From Brevibacillus reuszeri (GTDB taxonomy: Bacteria; Bacillota; Bacilli; Brevibacillales; Brevibacillaceae): a stretch of DNA of 64,000 nucleotides. Position numbers and translations under genes: made by a program. Below are positions 48,703-57,439 of this stretch, piece after piece. The notes under the pieces were generated by a model. The model did no database searches. It had not been told where the DNA came from and saw nothing but the letters and a program-made list of their open reading frames with translations. Location: positions 29,505-93,504 of the forward strand of contig NZ_BEXF01000024.1 of NCBI RefSeq assembly GCF_002897295.1, written 5' to 3'. Position 1 is the stretch's first letter. Each line of letters begins with the position of its first letter.

Positions 48703-50076
48703 TTAGAACCTCTTTCTTTTTGCAGAAGAAGGAATCAGCATCTCTTCCCGATATTTTGCAACCGTACGCCTTGAAATTTCGATACCTTCTTCAAGCAGCA
48801 TTTCTCCCAGCTTCTGATCGGACAAAGGAGACTTCCGATCCTCCTGCTCAATGAGCGCCTTGATGCGCCGCTTGACGCTCTCTGAAGATGTCGCGGACCC
48901 GCTTGAAGTAGAGAGTGCCGAAGTAAAAAAGTATTTCAGCTCAAAAATCCCCCGTGGCGTCTGTACGTATTTGTTGCTCGTAGCACGGCTAATCGTCGAT
49001 TCATGCAAGCTAACCTGCTCGGCGATTTCCTTTTGCGTCATCGGCTTCAAATAATGAATCCCACGATCGAAGAAGTCTTGCTGCTTCTCTACGATCGCCT
49101 GTGTCACCCGCATCAGAGTCAACCGGCGTTGCTCTAGGCTTTTCGCCAACCACATCGCTGCATTCAGCTTTTCGTGGATAAACTGCTTGGCTTCTTCCTG
49201 GCTTTTTTGCTGGCTCAGCATTTTTTCGTAAAATTGGTTAATTTTCAGTCGAGGAGTCGCTACATCATTTACTAGAACGACATATTCATTTCCTACCTTT
49301 TCGACCGTCACATCAGGGATTACATAACGTGTGTCGGACTGGGAAAATGCAGCGCCTGGGCGTGGGTTAAGCGTACGAACCAAATCAGCCATTGTTTGCA
49401 CGTCCTGCGGGGTGCATCCCACCTTATCCGCAATCCGCTGGTAACGATTATCCGCGAGGTCCTGCAAATGGTAGCGAACAACCTGCGTAATCTTTTCATC
49501 ATCGAGGGCAAGATGCTCCAATTGCAAAAGCAGACATTCTTCCAAGCTGCGTGCTGCTACTCCAACCGGATCAAAATGCTGCAAAACGGAGAGAACATCC
49601 TCAATCTCAAGCAAATCGGCACCCAATGCCGCACTCGCTTCCTCCAGCGTGATTTCCAGATATCCCTTTTCATCCAAATTTCCGATGATAAAGAGGGCGA
49701 TTTGTTTTTGCAATGGGGAAAAGCCTTTGACATACCCTAGCTGGCGTTCCAGGTGCTCATACAACGAATCTGACCCTTGCTGAACATAATCCAGAGGATT
49801 GTAAGTGCTTTCATTTTTTGCCACAGAATATTCACCCGAAGCACGATTCCCGACGATTTCTTTCCAGTCAATTTCTGGTGCCGGCTTCTCTGCTTTTGTC
49901 GATGCCACTTCACCCGCAGCTTCCAGATCAAACACAGGGTTTTCATTCGCTTGCTCCTGTAAGTAAGAGATCAGATCTACAGCGGAATACTGCAATATGG
50001 TAATCGCTTGACGTAACTCCGGCGTCATCACTAACTTCAGCGTCTGTTCTTGATATAATCCCAGTCCCATGTTCAT
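48703..50076 (-). CDS. rpoN: RNA polymerase sigma-54 factor
   Basis: The 457-residue protein (SigL in Bacillus) has a Gln/Leu-rich N-terminal activator-interaction region (LYQEQTLKLVMTPELRQAITILQ), the core-binding domain, an HTH near 370 (KEIAEQVSLHESTISRATSNKY) and the C-terminal RpoN box (ISRRTVAKYREEM). It directs transcription from -24/-12 promoters only with an AAA+ activator. One such activator and at least one -24/-12 promoter occur in this window at 24.8-26.3 kb. Confidence 0.95.
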   Translation of the reverse strand: MNMGLGLYQEQTLKLVMTPELRQAITILQYSAVDLISYLQEQANENPVFDLEAAGEVASTKAEKPAPEIDWKEIVGNRASGEYSVAKNESTYNPLDYVQQGSDSLYEHLERQLGYVKGFSPLQKQIALFIIGNLDEKGYLEITLEEASAALGADLLEIEDVLSVLQHFDPVGVAARSLEECLLLQLEHLALDDEKITQVVRYHLQDLADNRYQRIADKVGCTPQDVQTMADLVRTLNPRPGAAFSQSDTRYVIPDVTVEKVGNEYVVLVNDVATPRLKINQFYEKMLSQQKSQEEAKQFIHEKLNAAMWLAKSLEQRRLTLMRVTQAIVEKQQDFFDRGIHYLKPMTQKEIAEQVSLHESTISRATSNKYVQTPRGIFELKYFFTSALSTSSGSATSSESVKRRIKALIEQEDRKSPLSDQKLGEMLLEEGIEISRRTVAKYREEMLIPSSAKRKRF

Positions 50077-50329
50077 GAAGCTCGCCCCCTCTTCTCCCTT
50101 AATACCTCTGGTTGAATTCGCTCTTCTTTTCTATATTCTCATTATATTCGTTCTTGCTTGCAATTTTCCTGCCAATTATTGAATGAGGCACAAAAAAAGT
50201 GCCCTACTTGCCCCGCTTTTGTGATGTGCATGCATTTGTTTAGAGACAGCATAAAAAATCGACTCTATCTGTGTTTTTTCATTTGCATCTACTTCTATCC
50301 TGTCATATAATAAATAAGTATCGCATCAT

Positions 50330-50404
50330 ACGCCTGTAGCTCAGTGGATAGAGCAATGGTCTCCGGAACCATGTGCGGGGGTTCGATTCCCTTCAGGCGT
50401 ACCA
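50330..50404 (+). tRNA. tRNA-Arg (anticodon CCG)
   Basis: The cloverleaf is complete: acceptor ACGCCTG/CAGGCGT, anticodon stem ATGGT/ACCAT with loop CTCCGGA (anticodon CCG), T-loop GTTCGATTC and an encoded CCA. It reads the codon CGG. It stands alone upstream of the small membrane protein gene. Confidence 0.96.
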
Positions 50405-50529
50405 TCTGAGTACAACCGAAAGAACTGGTGATCCCAGTTCTTTTTTTGTGCCTTGTTTCGCTACATAACAAGCCTGCGAAGAGTTTTTGTCCCCGCAGGC
50501 TAATCTGGCCCTCATATGACAAGCCCGCC

Positions 50530-50685
50530 CTATTGATCCGGCTCTTTTTTGTCCTTTTCAGGTAATGGTTTTATCGGATCAATAACGTCTGGTTTTCGGG
50601 AATATGCCTTGTTGGTCACAATGATCGTGATCCCGATAACAAAGACGAAAATAATAACCACCGCGATAAAAAAGCCCGTTGTCAT
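50530..50685 (-). CDS. Small membrane protein, YtzI-like
   Basis: This 51-residue protein begins MTTGFFIAVVIIFVFVIG and continues ITIIVTNKAYSRKP, so one N-terminal membrane helix is followed by a short charged tail (PLPEKDKKEPDQ). The NKAYSRKPDVIDP segment resembles the YtzI family of Bacillus. GGAGGT stands seven bases before the ATG. The function is unknown. Confidence 0.65.
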   Translation of the reverse strand: MTTGFFIAVVIIFVFVIGITIIVTNKAYSRKPDVIDPIKPLPEKDKKEPDQ

Positions 50686-50896
50686 GATTTGTACCTCCGC
50701 CTCCCTTTGTTCCCCCCATTATAGCGTATTCTCCCATTCATTTTAATCCTTGTTTCCACTTCCAATCTTCCGAACATTAACCAGTAATTTACTATTTTAG
50801 GATGCCAGATAGGAAATCGGATACTTTTTGGCGAATAAGTACGAATTGCGTCACACTACTTCGTTCACACCAAACTACCAAGGCAGGGGACACACG

Positions 50897-52753
50897 ATGG
50901 ACAAACCCAAAACCCCTTTCTCATGGAAAAGAAAGCGTTCACACAAAAAAGGCATGGATCGTCTCATCACAGATCAGATTTTGAAAGCTTTTTTCCATTA
51001 CACGACTGACACCGTCTCCATCAGTGATATGGATGGCGACATCATCCTAGTCAATCAAGCATTCGAAAATTATTATGGCTGGTCGCTTGAAGAGGTCCGC
51101 TCAAAACCATCCTGCTTTATTCCAGATGATCTCATTATAGAGACCAGGCAGCTTTTCGAGGCAGTCAGGAGCATGGGGGTTCACATCACGAATTATGAAA
51201 CGATTCGCAAGCGAAAAGACGGTGAGCTGATACATGTAACCTTATCTGCCACTCCGATCGTGAACGAAGCGGGTACCATTATAGGTGCTTCCTGCATTAC
51301 TCGCGACATCACCGACCGCAAGAAAACAGAAGAAGCACTCAAAGCTACAGAGGCCAAATATCGGCTACTGATCGACCACACTCAGGATATCGTCTCCATA
51401 TACGACGATTCGTTGAAGCTCATCTACGTATCGCCTTCTATTGAGCAGCAACTCGGGTACTTACCTGAAGAGTACACTCCGCAAACTGGTTTGGATATTG
51501 TGCACCCAGAAGACAAGCCTCTATTTCTCGCCAAGCAACAAGAAATTCTTGCTACAAAAATGCCCCTTCAGTTTGAAGCACGGGTCAAAGACAAGGACGA
51601 CAAATGGATCTCCTTTGAAATACGTGGCATCCCGTTCGTGAACGACACCGGAGCTGTTCAAAATATTATGCTCGTCTCACGAAATGTCATGGAACGCAAG
51701 CACTCAGAAGCGGCCTTGTTAAAAAGTGAGGAGAAGCATCGGATCATCGCAGAACACACCGATGACTTCATCATGATTACCGATATCAACGGCGATGTCG
51801 TCTACCTCTCTCCTTCTCACGAGCGCATACATGGCAACCGGAAACAATCTGGCATTGTTACGCTCATCGATGTTCATGCAGATGATCGCCCTCGTGTTGT
51901 TGAGCATTTCAAAAAGCTGCTTTCTACCAAAGAACCACAAACTTGTGAGTTCCGCTACCACTGTGTCAATGGGACAACGATTGTTCTCGAATCAAAAGGA
52001 GTCCCCATCTTTGCCCCGTCCGGAGAATGTGATGGATTCATAATCGTATCCCGCGATATTACCGAACGGCGAAATAATGAGGATTTGCTGCGAAAGACAG
52101 AAAAACTTTCTATGATTGGAGAACTGGCTGCTGGCATCGCCCATGAAATACGAAACCCGCTCACTGCTTTGAAAGGCTTTGTCCAACTACTTTCTCCGTC
52201 ACTGAATGAGAAAAAAATGTATGCCGATATTATGCTTTCCGAGCTGGAACGGATTAATTTTATCGTGAGCGAGCTTCTCGTTCTAGCAAAACCGCAAAAC
52301 ATGCAAATTAGGCACATTTCCTTGGTGGACTTGCTTAATAATGTCCTGGCGCTTTTGGCATCAGAGGCTAATCTGAATAATATTCATTTCCATACATCTT
52401 TTCCCGAAGCAACTATTATCGCCGGGGAAGAAAATCAGCTCAAGCAGGTCTTCCTTAACATTATCAAAAACTCCATCGAAGCCATCACTGGGCATGGTGC
52501 GATTTACGTCTCGACTCGCCTGCTCGAACCGGATCAAGTGATCGTCAGACTGGCCGACACCGGATGCGGTATACCCGAAGACATTTTGCCAAGGCTGGGC
52601 GAGCCCTTTTTTACGACCAAAGAACATGGAACAGGTCTTGGACTAATGATTAGCTCCAAAATTATTAAAGATCATAATGGCAGCCTCCATATTACGAGCC
52701 GCAAAGATGAAGGGACCGTCATCGAGATAACCTTGCCGATTGCTCATGGGTAA
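50897..52753 (+). CDS. Soluble multi-PAS sensor histidine kinase
   Basis: This 618-residue kinase has three PAS domains (about 35-145, 160-270, 285-395), a HisKA dimerisation domain with the phospho-acceptor His in GELAAGIAHEIRNPLTALKG, and a HATPase domain with N box LKQVFLNIIKNSIEAI, G1 RLADTGCGIPEDIL and G2 TTKEHGTGLGLMI. No transmembrane helix is present, as in the sporulation kinase KinA. It is an orphan with no response regulator beside it, as typical for phosphorelay kinases that feed Spo0F. The start at 50897 follows AGGGGA; the longer frame from 50828 has no ribosome-binding site. Confidence 0.9.
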   Translation: MDKPKTPFSWKRKRSHKKGMDRLITDQILKAFFHYTTDTVSISDMDGDIILVNQAFENYYGWSLEEVRSKPSCFIPDDLIIETRQLFEAVRSMGVHITNYETIRKRKDGELIHVTLSATPIVNEAGTIIGASCITRDITDRKKTEEALKATEAKYRLLIDHTQDIVSIYDDSLKLIYVSPSIEQQLGYLPEEYTPQTGLDIVHPEDKPLFLAKQQEILATKMPLQFEARVKDKDDKWISFEIRGIPFVNDTGAVQNIMLVSRNVMERKHSEAALLKSEEKHRIIAEHTDDFIMITDINGDVVYLSPSHERIHGNRKQSGIVTLIDVHADDRPRVVEHFKKLLSTKEPQTCEFRYHCVNGTTIVLESKGVPIFAPSGECDGFIIVSRDITERRNNEDLLRKTEKLSMIGELAAGIAHEIRNPLTALKGFVQLLSPSLNEKKMYADIMLSELERINFIVSELLVLAKPQNMQIRHISLVDLLNNVLALLASEANLNNIHFHTSFPEATIIAGEENQLKQVFLNIIKNSIEAITGHGAIYVSTRLLEPDQVIVRLADTGCGIPEDILPRLGEPFFTTKEHGTGLGLMISSKIIKDHNGSLHITSRKDEGTVIEITLPIAHG

Positions 52754-52803
52754 AATGGGTCATCCTAACTAAGCGAGAGACAAAACGTTTATGGAGGTAG
52801 CTG

Positions 52804-52941
52804 ATGGATTTTACTAAAATGAGCACGAGTGAGTTCGTCGCAAAGATCCACGAAGCCCAGGCAAAGGACCTCAAAAACAAGCAGCATCAAGGCTTGGGAC
52901 ATCCTGAGAAAAATTTGCCTACGAAGCACGGTATTCGCTAA
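52804..52941 (+). CDS. Small hydrophilic protein (DUF4023-like)
   Basis: The 45-residue protein begins MDFTKMSTSEFVAKIHEAQ and ends HQGLGHPEKNLPTKHGIR. GGAGGT stands five bases before the ATG, and a strong terminator follows the stop. Its size, charge and the HPEKxLPxKH motif resemble the DUF4023 family of spore-forming Firmicutes. Nothing is known of its function. Confidence 0.65.
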   Translation: MDFTKMSTSEFVAKIHEAQAKDLKNKQHQGLGHPEKNLPTKHGIR

Positions 52942-52946
52942 GCAGC

Positions 52947-52986
52947 TAGCCCACCCGCGTCCTTCTCAACCGGGTGGGCTTTTTCC
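52947..52986 (+). terminator. Terminator after the DUF4023-like gene
   Basis: AGCCCACCCG and CGGGTGGGCT form a ten-base-pair stem followed by TTTTTCC. Confidence 0.88.
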
Positions 52987-52990
52987 TAAA

Positions 52991-53030
52991 AAGGGAAAGC
53001 CCTGGAGAATCATATCCCCAGGGCTTTCCT
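52991..53030 (-). terminator. Terminator after the 39-residue basic protein gene
   Basis: GGAAAGCCCTGG and CCAGGGCTTTCC are exact complements around AGAATCATATC. On the minus strand the stem is followed by CTTTTT. Confidence 0.7.
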
Positions 53031-53033
53031 TCA

Positions 53034-53153
53034 TTATTGTGGATCCTGCTTATTCAAATTGCGGTCACGTTCGGACTTTTGTTTTTTAGCCCCTTGTGTC
53101 TTGGTGCTGTGACCTTGGTTGCCGCCGTTTTTGGTATTTCGGTTGTTTGACAT
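53034..53153 (-). CDS. Small basic Asn/Lys/Gln-rich protein
   Basis: The 39-residue protein MSNNRNTKNGGNQGHSTK, then TQGAKKQKSERDRNLNKQD, has the composition of minor small acid-soluble spore proteins or DUF3941-type peptides. AAGGAAGGG lies upstream of the ATG at 53151-53153, and a strong terminator follows. Recognition as a spore protein is inference; the gene call rests on the ribosome-binding site, stop and terminator. Confidence 0.55.
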   Translation of the reverse strand: MSNNRNTKNGGNQGHSTKTQGAKKQKSERDRNLNKQDPQ

Positions 53154-53226
53154 GCGAATCCCTTCCTTCTCGATCTGGTCTTCACGCCAAACGTAGTATG
53201 TCCCAAACGGCTTTTAGGATACCCGC

Positions 53227-54465
53227 TTACTTCGCTTCGCCGATGTATACTTTTTGACCGTTCTCATATTTGTACACATAAACCGATGCGAACTCATTGT
53301 CACCCTTTTCGTTAAAGGTTACATTCACGAATTTTCCTTTGTAATCTTTCGTTTTGTGAACAGCATCCAATACTTGCTCACGGGAAGGCTTTTTGCCGCC
53401 ATTTGCTTTGATTGCTTCTTCCAGACCGTTCAGCATGACACCCATGGAGTCATATCCGAACGAAGTAAAGATACCCACTTTATTTCCTGTAGAGGATTCA
53501 AAGTCTGTGATCCACTTTTTACCTTCTTCAGTCGCTCCAACGTCACCTACAGTCGATGTAAATACGACGTTGTTTGCATTTTCAGCGCCGGCAATTTTTA
53601 CGAGGTCAGCGGAGTCATAGCCGTCTCCACCCATGAATACACCTTTGAAGCCTTTTTCACGTGCTTGCTTCACGATGATACCCGCGTCGGAATAGTATCC
53701 ACCGAAATAAATCATCTCAGGCTTGGTAGCGAGAATTTGGTTAATGATCGCACTATAATCTTTTTCCCCAGCTGTTACACCCTCGTAGCCGAGAATTTGT
53801 ACACCGTCAGCTTCAAATTGCTTTTTCACTTCATCAGCCAGACCTTGGCCGTATGCTGCCTTGTCATGCATGATGAAAGCAGATTTGATGCCTAATTGGT
53901 TTTTCGCGTAAACAGCTGCCTTGGAGCCTTGCTGGTCGTCACGCGCACAAATGCGGTGAACAATTTTTTTGCCTTGCTCTGTCAGATCAGAACCGGTTGC
54001 GGATGGAGACACCATAGCCAGCTTTTCTTGGTCATATTGTGCAGCTGCCGTGATAGAAGCTCCTGTTGTAGCATGACCAACAACCCCTACTACGTCAGCG
54101 TTGGAGATCAGCATTTGTGCTACAGCAACCCCTTGTTTCGGGTCAGCCTGGTCATCCTGGGCCAAGAGCTGCACATCAAAGCCAAGCTGTTTGAATGCTT
54201 CTTGTTTTTCTTTCAGGGCATATTCCGCACCTGCTTTTGCCGTACTGCCATAATCGGAATATTGACCAGACATAGGTCCTACTACCGCAATTACCAATTT
54301 TTCAGTTGCTCCGCTTCCGCCGCCGCTTTGCTGAGGAGCTGGCGTTGCACTTCCACCACCACTGTTTTGCGCAGGAGCTGTGCTCTGGCCACCGCCACAA
54401 CCTGCAAGTACAGAACCCAATGCTACCGTAGCAGCTAGAATAGACAGCGTTTTCTGTTTTTTCAT
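53227..54465 (-). CDS. Branched-chain amino acid/amide ABC transporter binding lipoprotein (LivJ-like)
   Basis: This 412-residue protein has a signal peptide with lipobox LAGC, a low-complexity Gly/Ser/Gln linker, and a two-lobe periplasmic-binding-protein type I domain: VIAVVGPMSGQYSDYGSTAKAG, VGVVGHATTGASITAAAQYD and SPSATGSDLTEQGKKIVHRICARDDQQG. It binds branched-chain amino acids or amides outside the membrane. The permease (LivHM) and ATPase (LivGF) genes that usually follow are absent here, so it is an orphan or works with a transporter encoded elsewhere. Confidence 0.9.
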   Translation of the reverse strand: MKKQKTLSILAATVALGSVLAGCGGGQSTAPAQNSGGGSATPAPQQSGGGSGATEKLVIAVVGPMSGQYSDYGSTAKAGAEYALKEKQEAFKQLGFDVQLLAQDDQADPKQGVAVAQMLISNADVVGVVGHATTGASITAAAQYDQEKLAMVSPSATGSDLTEQGKKIVHRICARDDQQGSKAAVYAKNQLGIKSAFIMHDKAAYGQGLADEVKKQFEADGVQILGYEGVTAGEKDYSAIINQILATKPEMIYFGGYYSDAGIIVKQAREKGFKGVFMGGDGYDSADLVKIAGAENANNVVFTSTVGDVGATEEGKKWITDFESSTGNKVGIFTSFGYDSMGVMLNGLEEAIKANGGKKPSREQVLDAVHKTKDYKGKFVNVTFNEKGDNEFASVYVYKYENGQKVYIGEAK

Positions 54466-54646
54466 AGCAATAATCCCCCTCTTTATTTACGAGCAAACTA
54501 TGATTCACTATCTTATTTTAAAATATTTTCGAAAATTTGCAATAGAAATAACAGGATTCGCTATCAATATAATTTTCGACCATATAATTGATTAGAAAAC
54601 TCTTATTGATACTGGATCAGTGGGAACGACTCTGTAAGATCAGTAT

Positions 54647-54685
54647 GAAAAAGCAGCTACCGTATAAAATATGGCAACTGCTTTC
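54647..54685 (-). terminator. Terminator after the stalk-domain gene
   Basis: AAAGCAGTTGCC and GGTAGCTGCTTT pair across an AT-rich loop and are followed by TTC on the minus strand. Beyond it, up to 54465 on the other side, no gene is visible. Confidence 0.65.
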
Positions 54686-54788
54686 TGGAAAATTTTATCT
54701 ACTTTTTTTGTTTTTGGGAATACGCTTTGCACGTAACGTAATGCCTCGTGCATCACTGTGGTTTTCCCTCCATGACCAATCAATTCTC

Positions 54789-55259
54789 TTACGAATTGAT
54801 TGGAACGGTTAGGTTGTAGGTGAGCGTTTTTTCATCGTAGCTCACTTTTGCTCCAAGCTCTTCTGCGATGAATACGAGTGGTACAAGAACGCCACCTCTT
54901 ACTGGTTTTGCTGCATTCGGTACTTGCGTTTCTTTGCCGTTCTTATAGGCTAAAGTCGTATTTTCGTACATACGCAGTCTGTATTCTTTACCCTTGGATA
55001 CGAGCAACGATTTCGACATTGTGTCCCAAGCGGCAGTTCCACCCAAAGCAATGGCCAACGTGCTTGCATTGACATATGCTACGCCATCCTCAACCACAAC
55101 CCCTTGTGGGAATGGGAAATCCTTTTCATTCAGTTGAACTTTAACTTGTTGTTGTTGTACCGGCGCTGCTTGGGCAAATGCAGCAGTGGCCGCTACACTC
55201 CCTGTCAAAAGAGCAGTAGTCAACACCATTGCAGAAACCTTGCGAAGCATAAAAAACAC
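54789..55259 (-). CDS. Secreted stalk-domain (copper amine oxidase N-terminal-like) protein
   Basis: The 156-residue protein has a Sec signal peptide (MFFMLRKVSAMVLTTALL, then Ala-rich to AQAAP). A single stalk domain follows, with YVNASTLAIALGGTAAWD, YKNGKETQVPNAAKPVRGGV and LVPLVFIAEELGAKVSYDEKT. The domain is common in cell-wall proteins of this group of bacteria. It has no catalytic part. A perfect hairpin (54776-54803) overlaps its last codons. Confidence 0.85.
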   Translation of the reverse strand: MFFMLRKVSAMVLTTALLTGSVAATAAFAQAAPVQQQQVKVQLNEKDFPFPQGVVVEDGVAYVNASTLAIALGGTAAWDTMSKSLLVSKGKEYRLRMYENTTLAYKNGKETQVPNAAKPVRGGVLVPLVFIAEELGAKVSYDEKTLTYNLTVPINS

Positions 55260-55477
55260 CCCTCATTAAAATGAAATGAATACCAATTTTGTAATTTTCG
55301 ACATCAATCAGCTATATCCTTCTTTCTTCATCCCATTCTTTTCCTATGTAAGAGATGCGCCAATCATGCCAAACTATGTAAAAAGATAAATTACCTAAAA
55401 ATATCCCACGAACAAACGTTTTTGTGCACAACCTGTTGATAAAACTGTGGATAACTATTATGAGGGAAGGTATGGAG

Positions 55478-55690
55478 ATGGCAGATCAAGCTTTTTATTT
55501 GATTTACCAGGAAGCAAGTGACGAAGAGTGTCTTTTGACCATACAGCCATACAAGGATGAGCAAGCCCTTGCGGAAGCCATTAATCAATTACAAGCAAAA
55601 GAGATTGACGAATATACCATTATTCACGGTAAAAAGCTGAAAGCCTCCCTGCGTCTAGCCGTTGAATTAAGTGACTGGGATGAAGAATAA
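55478..55690 (+). CDS. Small acidic hypothetical protein
   Basis: The 70-residue protein MADQAFYLIYQEASDEEC, with LLTIQPYKDEQALAEAI and a DWDEE end, is acidic and predicted soluble. The ATG at 55478 lies seven bases after GGGAAGG; longer in-frame starts lack a good site. No family is recognised. It precedes clpP but is separated from it by the CtsR promoter. Confidence 0.6.
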   Translation: MADQAFYLIYQEASDEECLLTIQPYKDEQALAEAINQLQAKEIDEYTIIHGKKLKASLRLAVELSDWDEE

Positions 55691-55763
55691 ATCATTTCAT
55701 TTGCAAATAGGTTTATGGAGAGACAATTTGGCAAACATGGTAGGGAGGACATGCACTTAAGTG

Positions 55764-55793
55764 TTTGACCTTCATTGACCTTTTGTGTATGAT
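55764..55793 (+). promoter_or_regulatory. clpP promoter with CtsR operator
   Basis: Two heptads in tandem, TTTGACC-TTC-ATTGACC on the plus strand (GGTCAAT-GAA-GGTCAAA on the minus strand), reproduce the CtsR box (55764-55780). They overlap the -35 of a sigma-A promoter TTGACC-N17-TATGAT (-10 at 55788-55793). CtsR should repress clpP until heat or protein stress. Confidence 0.9.
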
Positions 55794-55822
55794 TAATCTT
55801 ACAAAGAGAGGAGGAAGACTAG

Positions 55823-56425
55823 ATGCACATGAACTTGATTCCAACCGTCATTGAACAGACCAACCGCGGTGAACGTGCGTATGATATTTACTCGCGTCTG
55901 CTCAAGGACCGCATCATCTTTCTGGGAACCCCAATCAACGACACCGTAGCCAACATTGTTGTGGCACAGTTGTTGTTCCTTCAGGCGGAAGATCCGGAGA
56001 AAGACATTCATCTGTACATTAATAGCCCAGGTGGTTCAATTACTGCCGGTATGGCGATTTACGATACAATGCACTTCATTAAGCCAGATGTCTCCACGAT
56101 TTGTATCGGAATGGCTGCCTCCATGGGTGCTTTCTTGCTCGCTGCTGGGGCAAAAGGCAAGCGTTTTGCATTGCCTAACAGCGAAGTGATGATCCATCAA
56201 CCACTTGGTGGCGCTCAAGGTCAAGCAAGCGACATTGAAATTGCTGCAAAACGCATTTTGAAGATGCGCGATCACTTGAATACGATCCTGGCAGAACGTA
56301 CTGGGCAGCCATTGGAGCGCATTCAAAAGGATACCGACCGCGACAACTTCCTCTCTGCAGCTGACGCCGTAGAGTACGGACTGATTGACAAAGTCATCAC
56401 TTCTGAGCCTTCTTCGAAGAAGTAA
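55823..56425 (+). CDS. clpP: ATP-dependent Clp protease proteolytic subunit
   Basis: The 200-residue serine peptidase forms the tetradecameric barrel of ClpXP and ClpCP. The catalytic triad is visible: Ser in GMAASMGAFLLAAG (about 98), His in MIHQPLGGAQGQ (about 123) and Asp in DTDRDNFLSA (about 172). The start follows GAGGAGG. Degradation of tmRNA-tagged proteins by ClpXP links it to ssrA and smpB in the same window. Confidence 0.98.
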   Translation: MHMNLIPTVIEQTNRGERAYDIYSRLLKDRIIFLGTPINDTVANIVVAQLLFLQAEDPEKDIHLYINSPGGSITAGMAIYDTMHFIKPDVSTICIGMAASMGAFLLAAGAKGKRFALPNSEVMIHQPLGGAQGQASDIEIAAKRILKMRDHLNTILAERTGQPLERIQKDTDRDNFLSAADAVEYGLIDKVITSEPSSKK

Positions 56426-56448
56426 TCAGGCTGATGTAAACAGAGGAA

Positions 56449-56481
56449 ACACCCGACTAATTGTAGCCGGGTGTTTCTTTT
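56449..56481 (+). terminator. Terminator of clpP
   Basis: AACACCCG and CGGGTGTT pair around ACTAATTGTAGC and are followed by TCTTTTT. Confidence 0.85.
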
Positions 56482-56490
56482 TAACGTATA

Positions 56491-56522
56491 GGAATTTATA
56501 AGCGTGATGCTTATGAATTCCG
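56491..56522. repeat. Inverted repeat between clpP and sspH
   Basis: GGAATTTATAAGC and GCTTATGAATTCC form a near-perfect 13-bp inverted repeat with a five-base loop. Its role is unknown; it could be a second terminator or a small mobile-repeat remnant. Confidence 0.5.
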
Positions 56523-56627
56523 GAGCGCATGACAAGGTGCCTCAGCGTCCGCATCCGGCATAACTTCGGTAAAACTTTCCGCTAAACGCGGTCGCTCCTC
56601 CTTGAGGAAGCCTCGATAGAGGTTTTC

Positions 56628-56807
56628 TTATGCTTCTTCCAATTGACTGATGGCGACATATTCACTTTGAGCAGGATTTCGTTCTGTATGAACACGTGCA
56701 GTCGAAGTGCTTTCATCGACGTCATCAATCCATACTGACTTTCCTTGGTATGTCACCTGAATCTTTTCTTTCGAACGGACAATCTCCTGTACTCTAGCCA
56801 CATCCAC
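56628..56807 (-). CDS. sspH: H-type small acid-soluble spore protein
   Basis: The 59-residue protein starts at GTG (56805-56807) seven bases after GGAGGG. Its sequence VDVARVQEIVRSKEKIQV, TYQGKSVWIDDVDES and AQSEYVAISQLEE fits the SspH family, minor DNA- or core-associated proteins of dormant spores made under sigma-G. It shows the organism forms endospores. A short CCTC-GATA-GAGG hairpin with a T-run follows. Confidence 0.85.
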   Translation of the reverse strand: MDVARVQEIVRSKEKIQVTYQGKSVWIDDVDESTSTARVHTERNPAQSEYVAISQLEEA

Positions 56808-56829
56808 TAGCTGTCCCTCCTGCTATCGT

Positions 56830-57006
56830 TTAGTCGTCCAAAGCTTGCTCGGCATTAGTGGCTCCGGTCATCGTGTCCACGCTAGTCTCCTCAATCAGGC
56901 CGTTCTGGTCAGAGACGATGCCCCCGCCAAGGCCTTCATTGATCATGCGGTCGATGTCCATATCATAAGCATCACGACCTTCATGCTTGGCATCACGATT
57001 GCTCAT
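56830..57006 (-). CDS. Small acidic hypothetical protein
   Basis: The 58-residue protein MSNRDAKHEGRDAYDMDI then DRMINEGLGGGIVSDQNG and LIEETSVDTMTGATNAEQ is acidic, Gly-rich in the middle and predicted soluble. GGAGGGG lies upstream of the ATG at 57004-57006. It is not assigned to a family with certainty; similar short proteins occur in sporulating relatives. It lies between crh and sspH on the same strand. Confidence 0.65.
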   Translation of the reverse strand: MSNRDAKHEGRDAYDMDIDRMINEGLGGGIVSDQNGLIEETSVDTMTGATNAEQALDD

Positions 57007-57079
57007 TGTTTTTCCCCTCCTTTTTTGCGCACTACAGTCATTAGCAATGCCCTGACGACAGGAAGAAAATGTGTGAAGC

Positions 57080-57113
57080 TACAAAAAAAAGACACCTCCC
57101 CTAAGAGAAAGTG
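57080..57113 (-). terminator. Terminator of the crh operon
   Basis: GACACTTTC and GAGGTGTC form a stem with the loop TCTTAGGG, followed by eight T on the minus strand. Confidence 0.85.
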
Positions 57114-57131
57114 TCCTGTGAAAAACTTTTT

Positions 57132-57389
57132 CTAGTCTTCCTTGCTAACCAGATTTACGAGGCTTGTAACTGCCTGGGAGGCATCTGGCCCTTCTGCTAT
57201 AATGGTAATTTCCGTTCCCGAACTGATCGCGAGGCTCATGATACCCATGATGCTCTTCGCATTTACCTTTTTGTTTTCTTTTTCAACGAATACTTCCGAT
57301 GCAAAACGGTTGGCCTCTTGTACGAAAAATGCTGCCGGGCGCGCTTGCAAACCGGTTTTTAATGCCACCACAACTTGCTGTTGAACCAT
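57132..57389 (-). CDS. crh: Crh, catabolite repression HPr-like protein
   Basis: The 85-residue HPr-fold protein has Gln at position 15 (TGLQARPAA) where HPr has the phosphorylatable His, and keeps Ser46 in NAKSIMGIMSL for phosphorylation by HPr kinase. This identifies it as Crh, a co-regulator of CcpA that does not take part in sugar phosphotransfer. It is the last gene of the trxB/rapZ/yvcK/whiA/crh cluster. Confidence 0.95.
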   Translation of the reverse strand: MVQQQVVVALKTGLQARPAAFFVQEANRFASEVFVEKENKKVNAKSIMGIMSLAISSGTEITIIAEGPDASQAVTSLVNLVSKED

Positions 57390-57439
57390 GAAAGAACCTC
57401 CTTACGCCATAGACTATTATCCATTAGTATATCATGCAT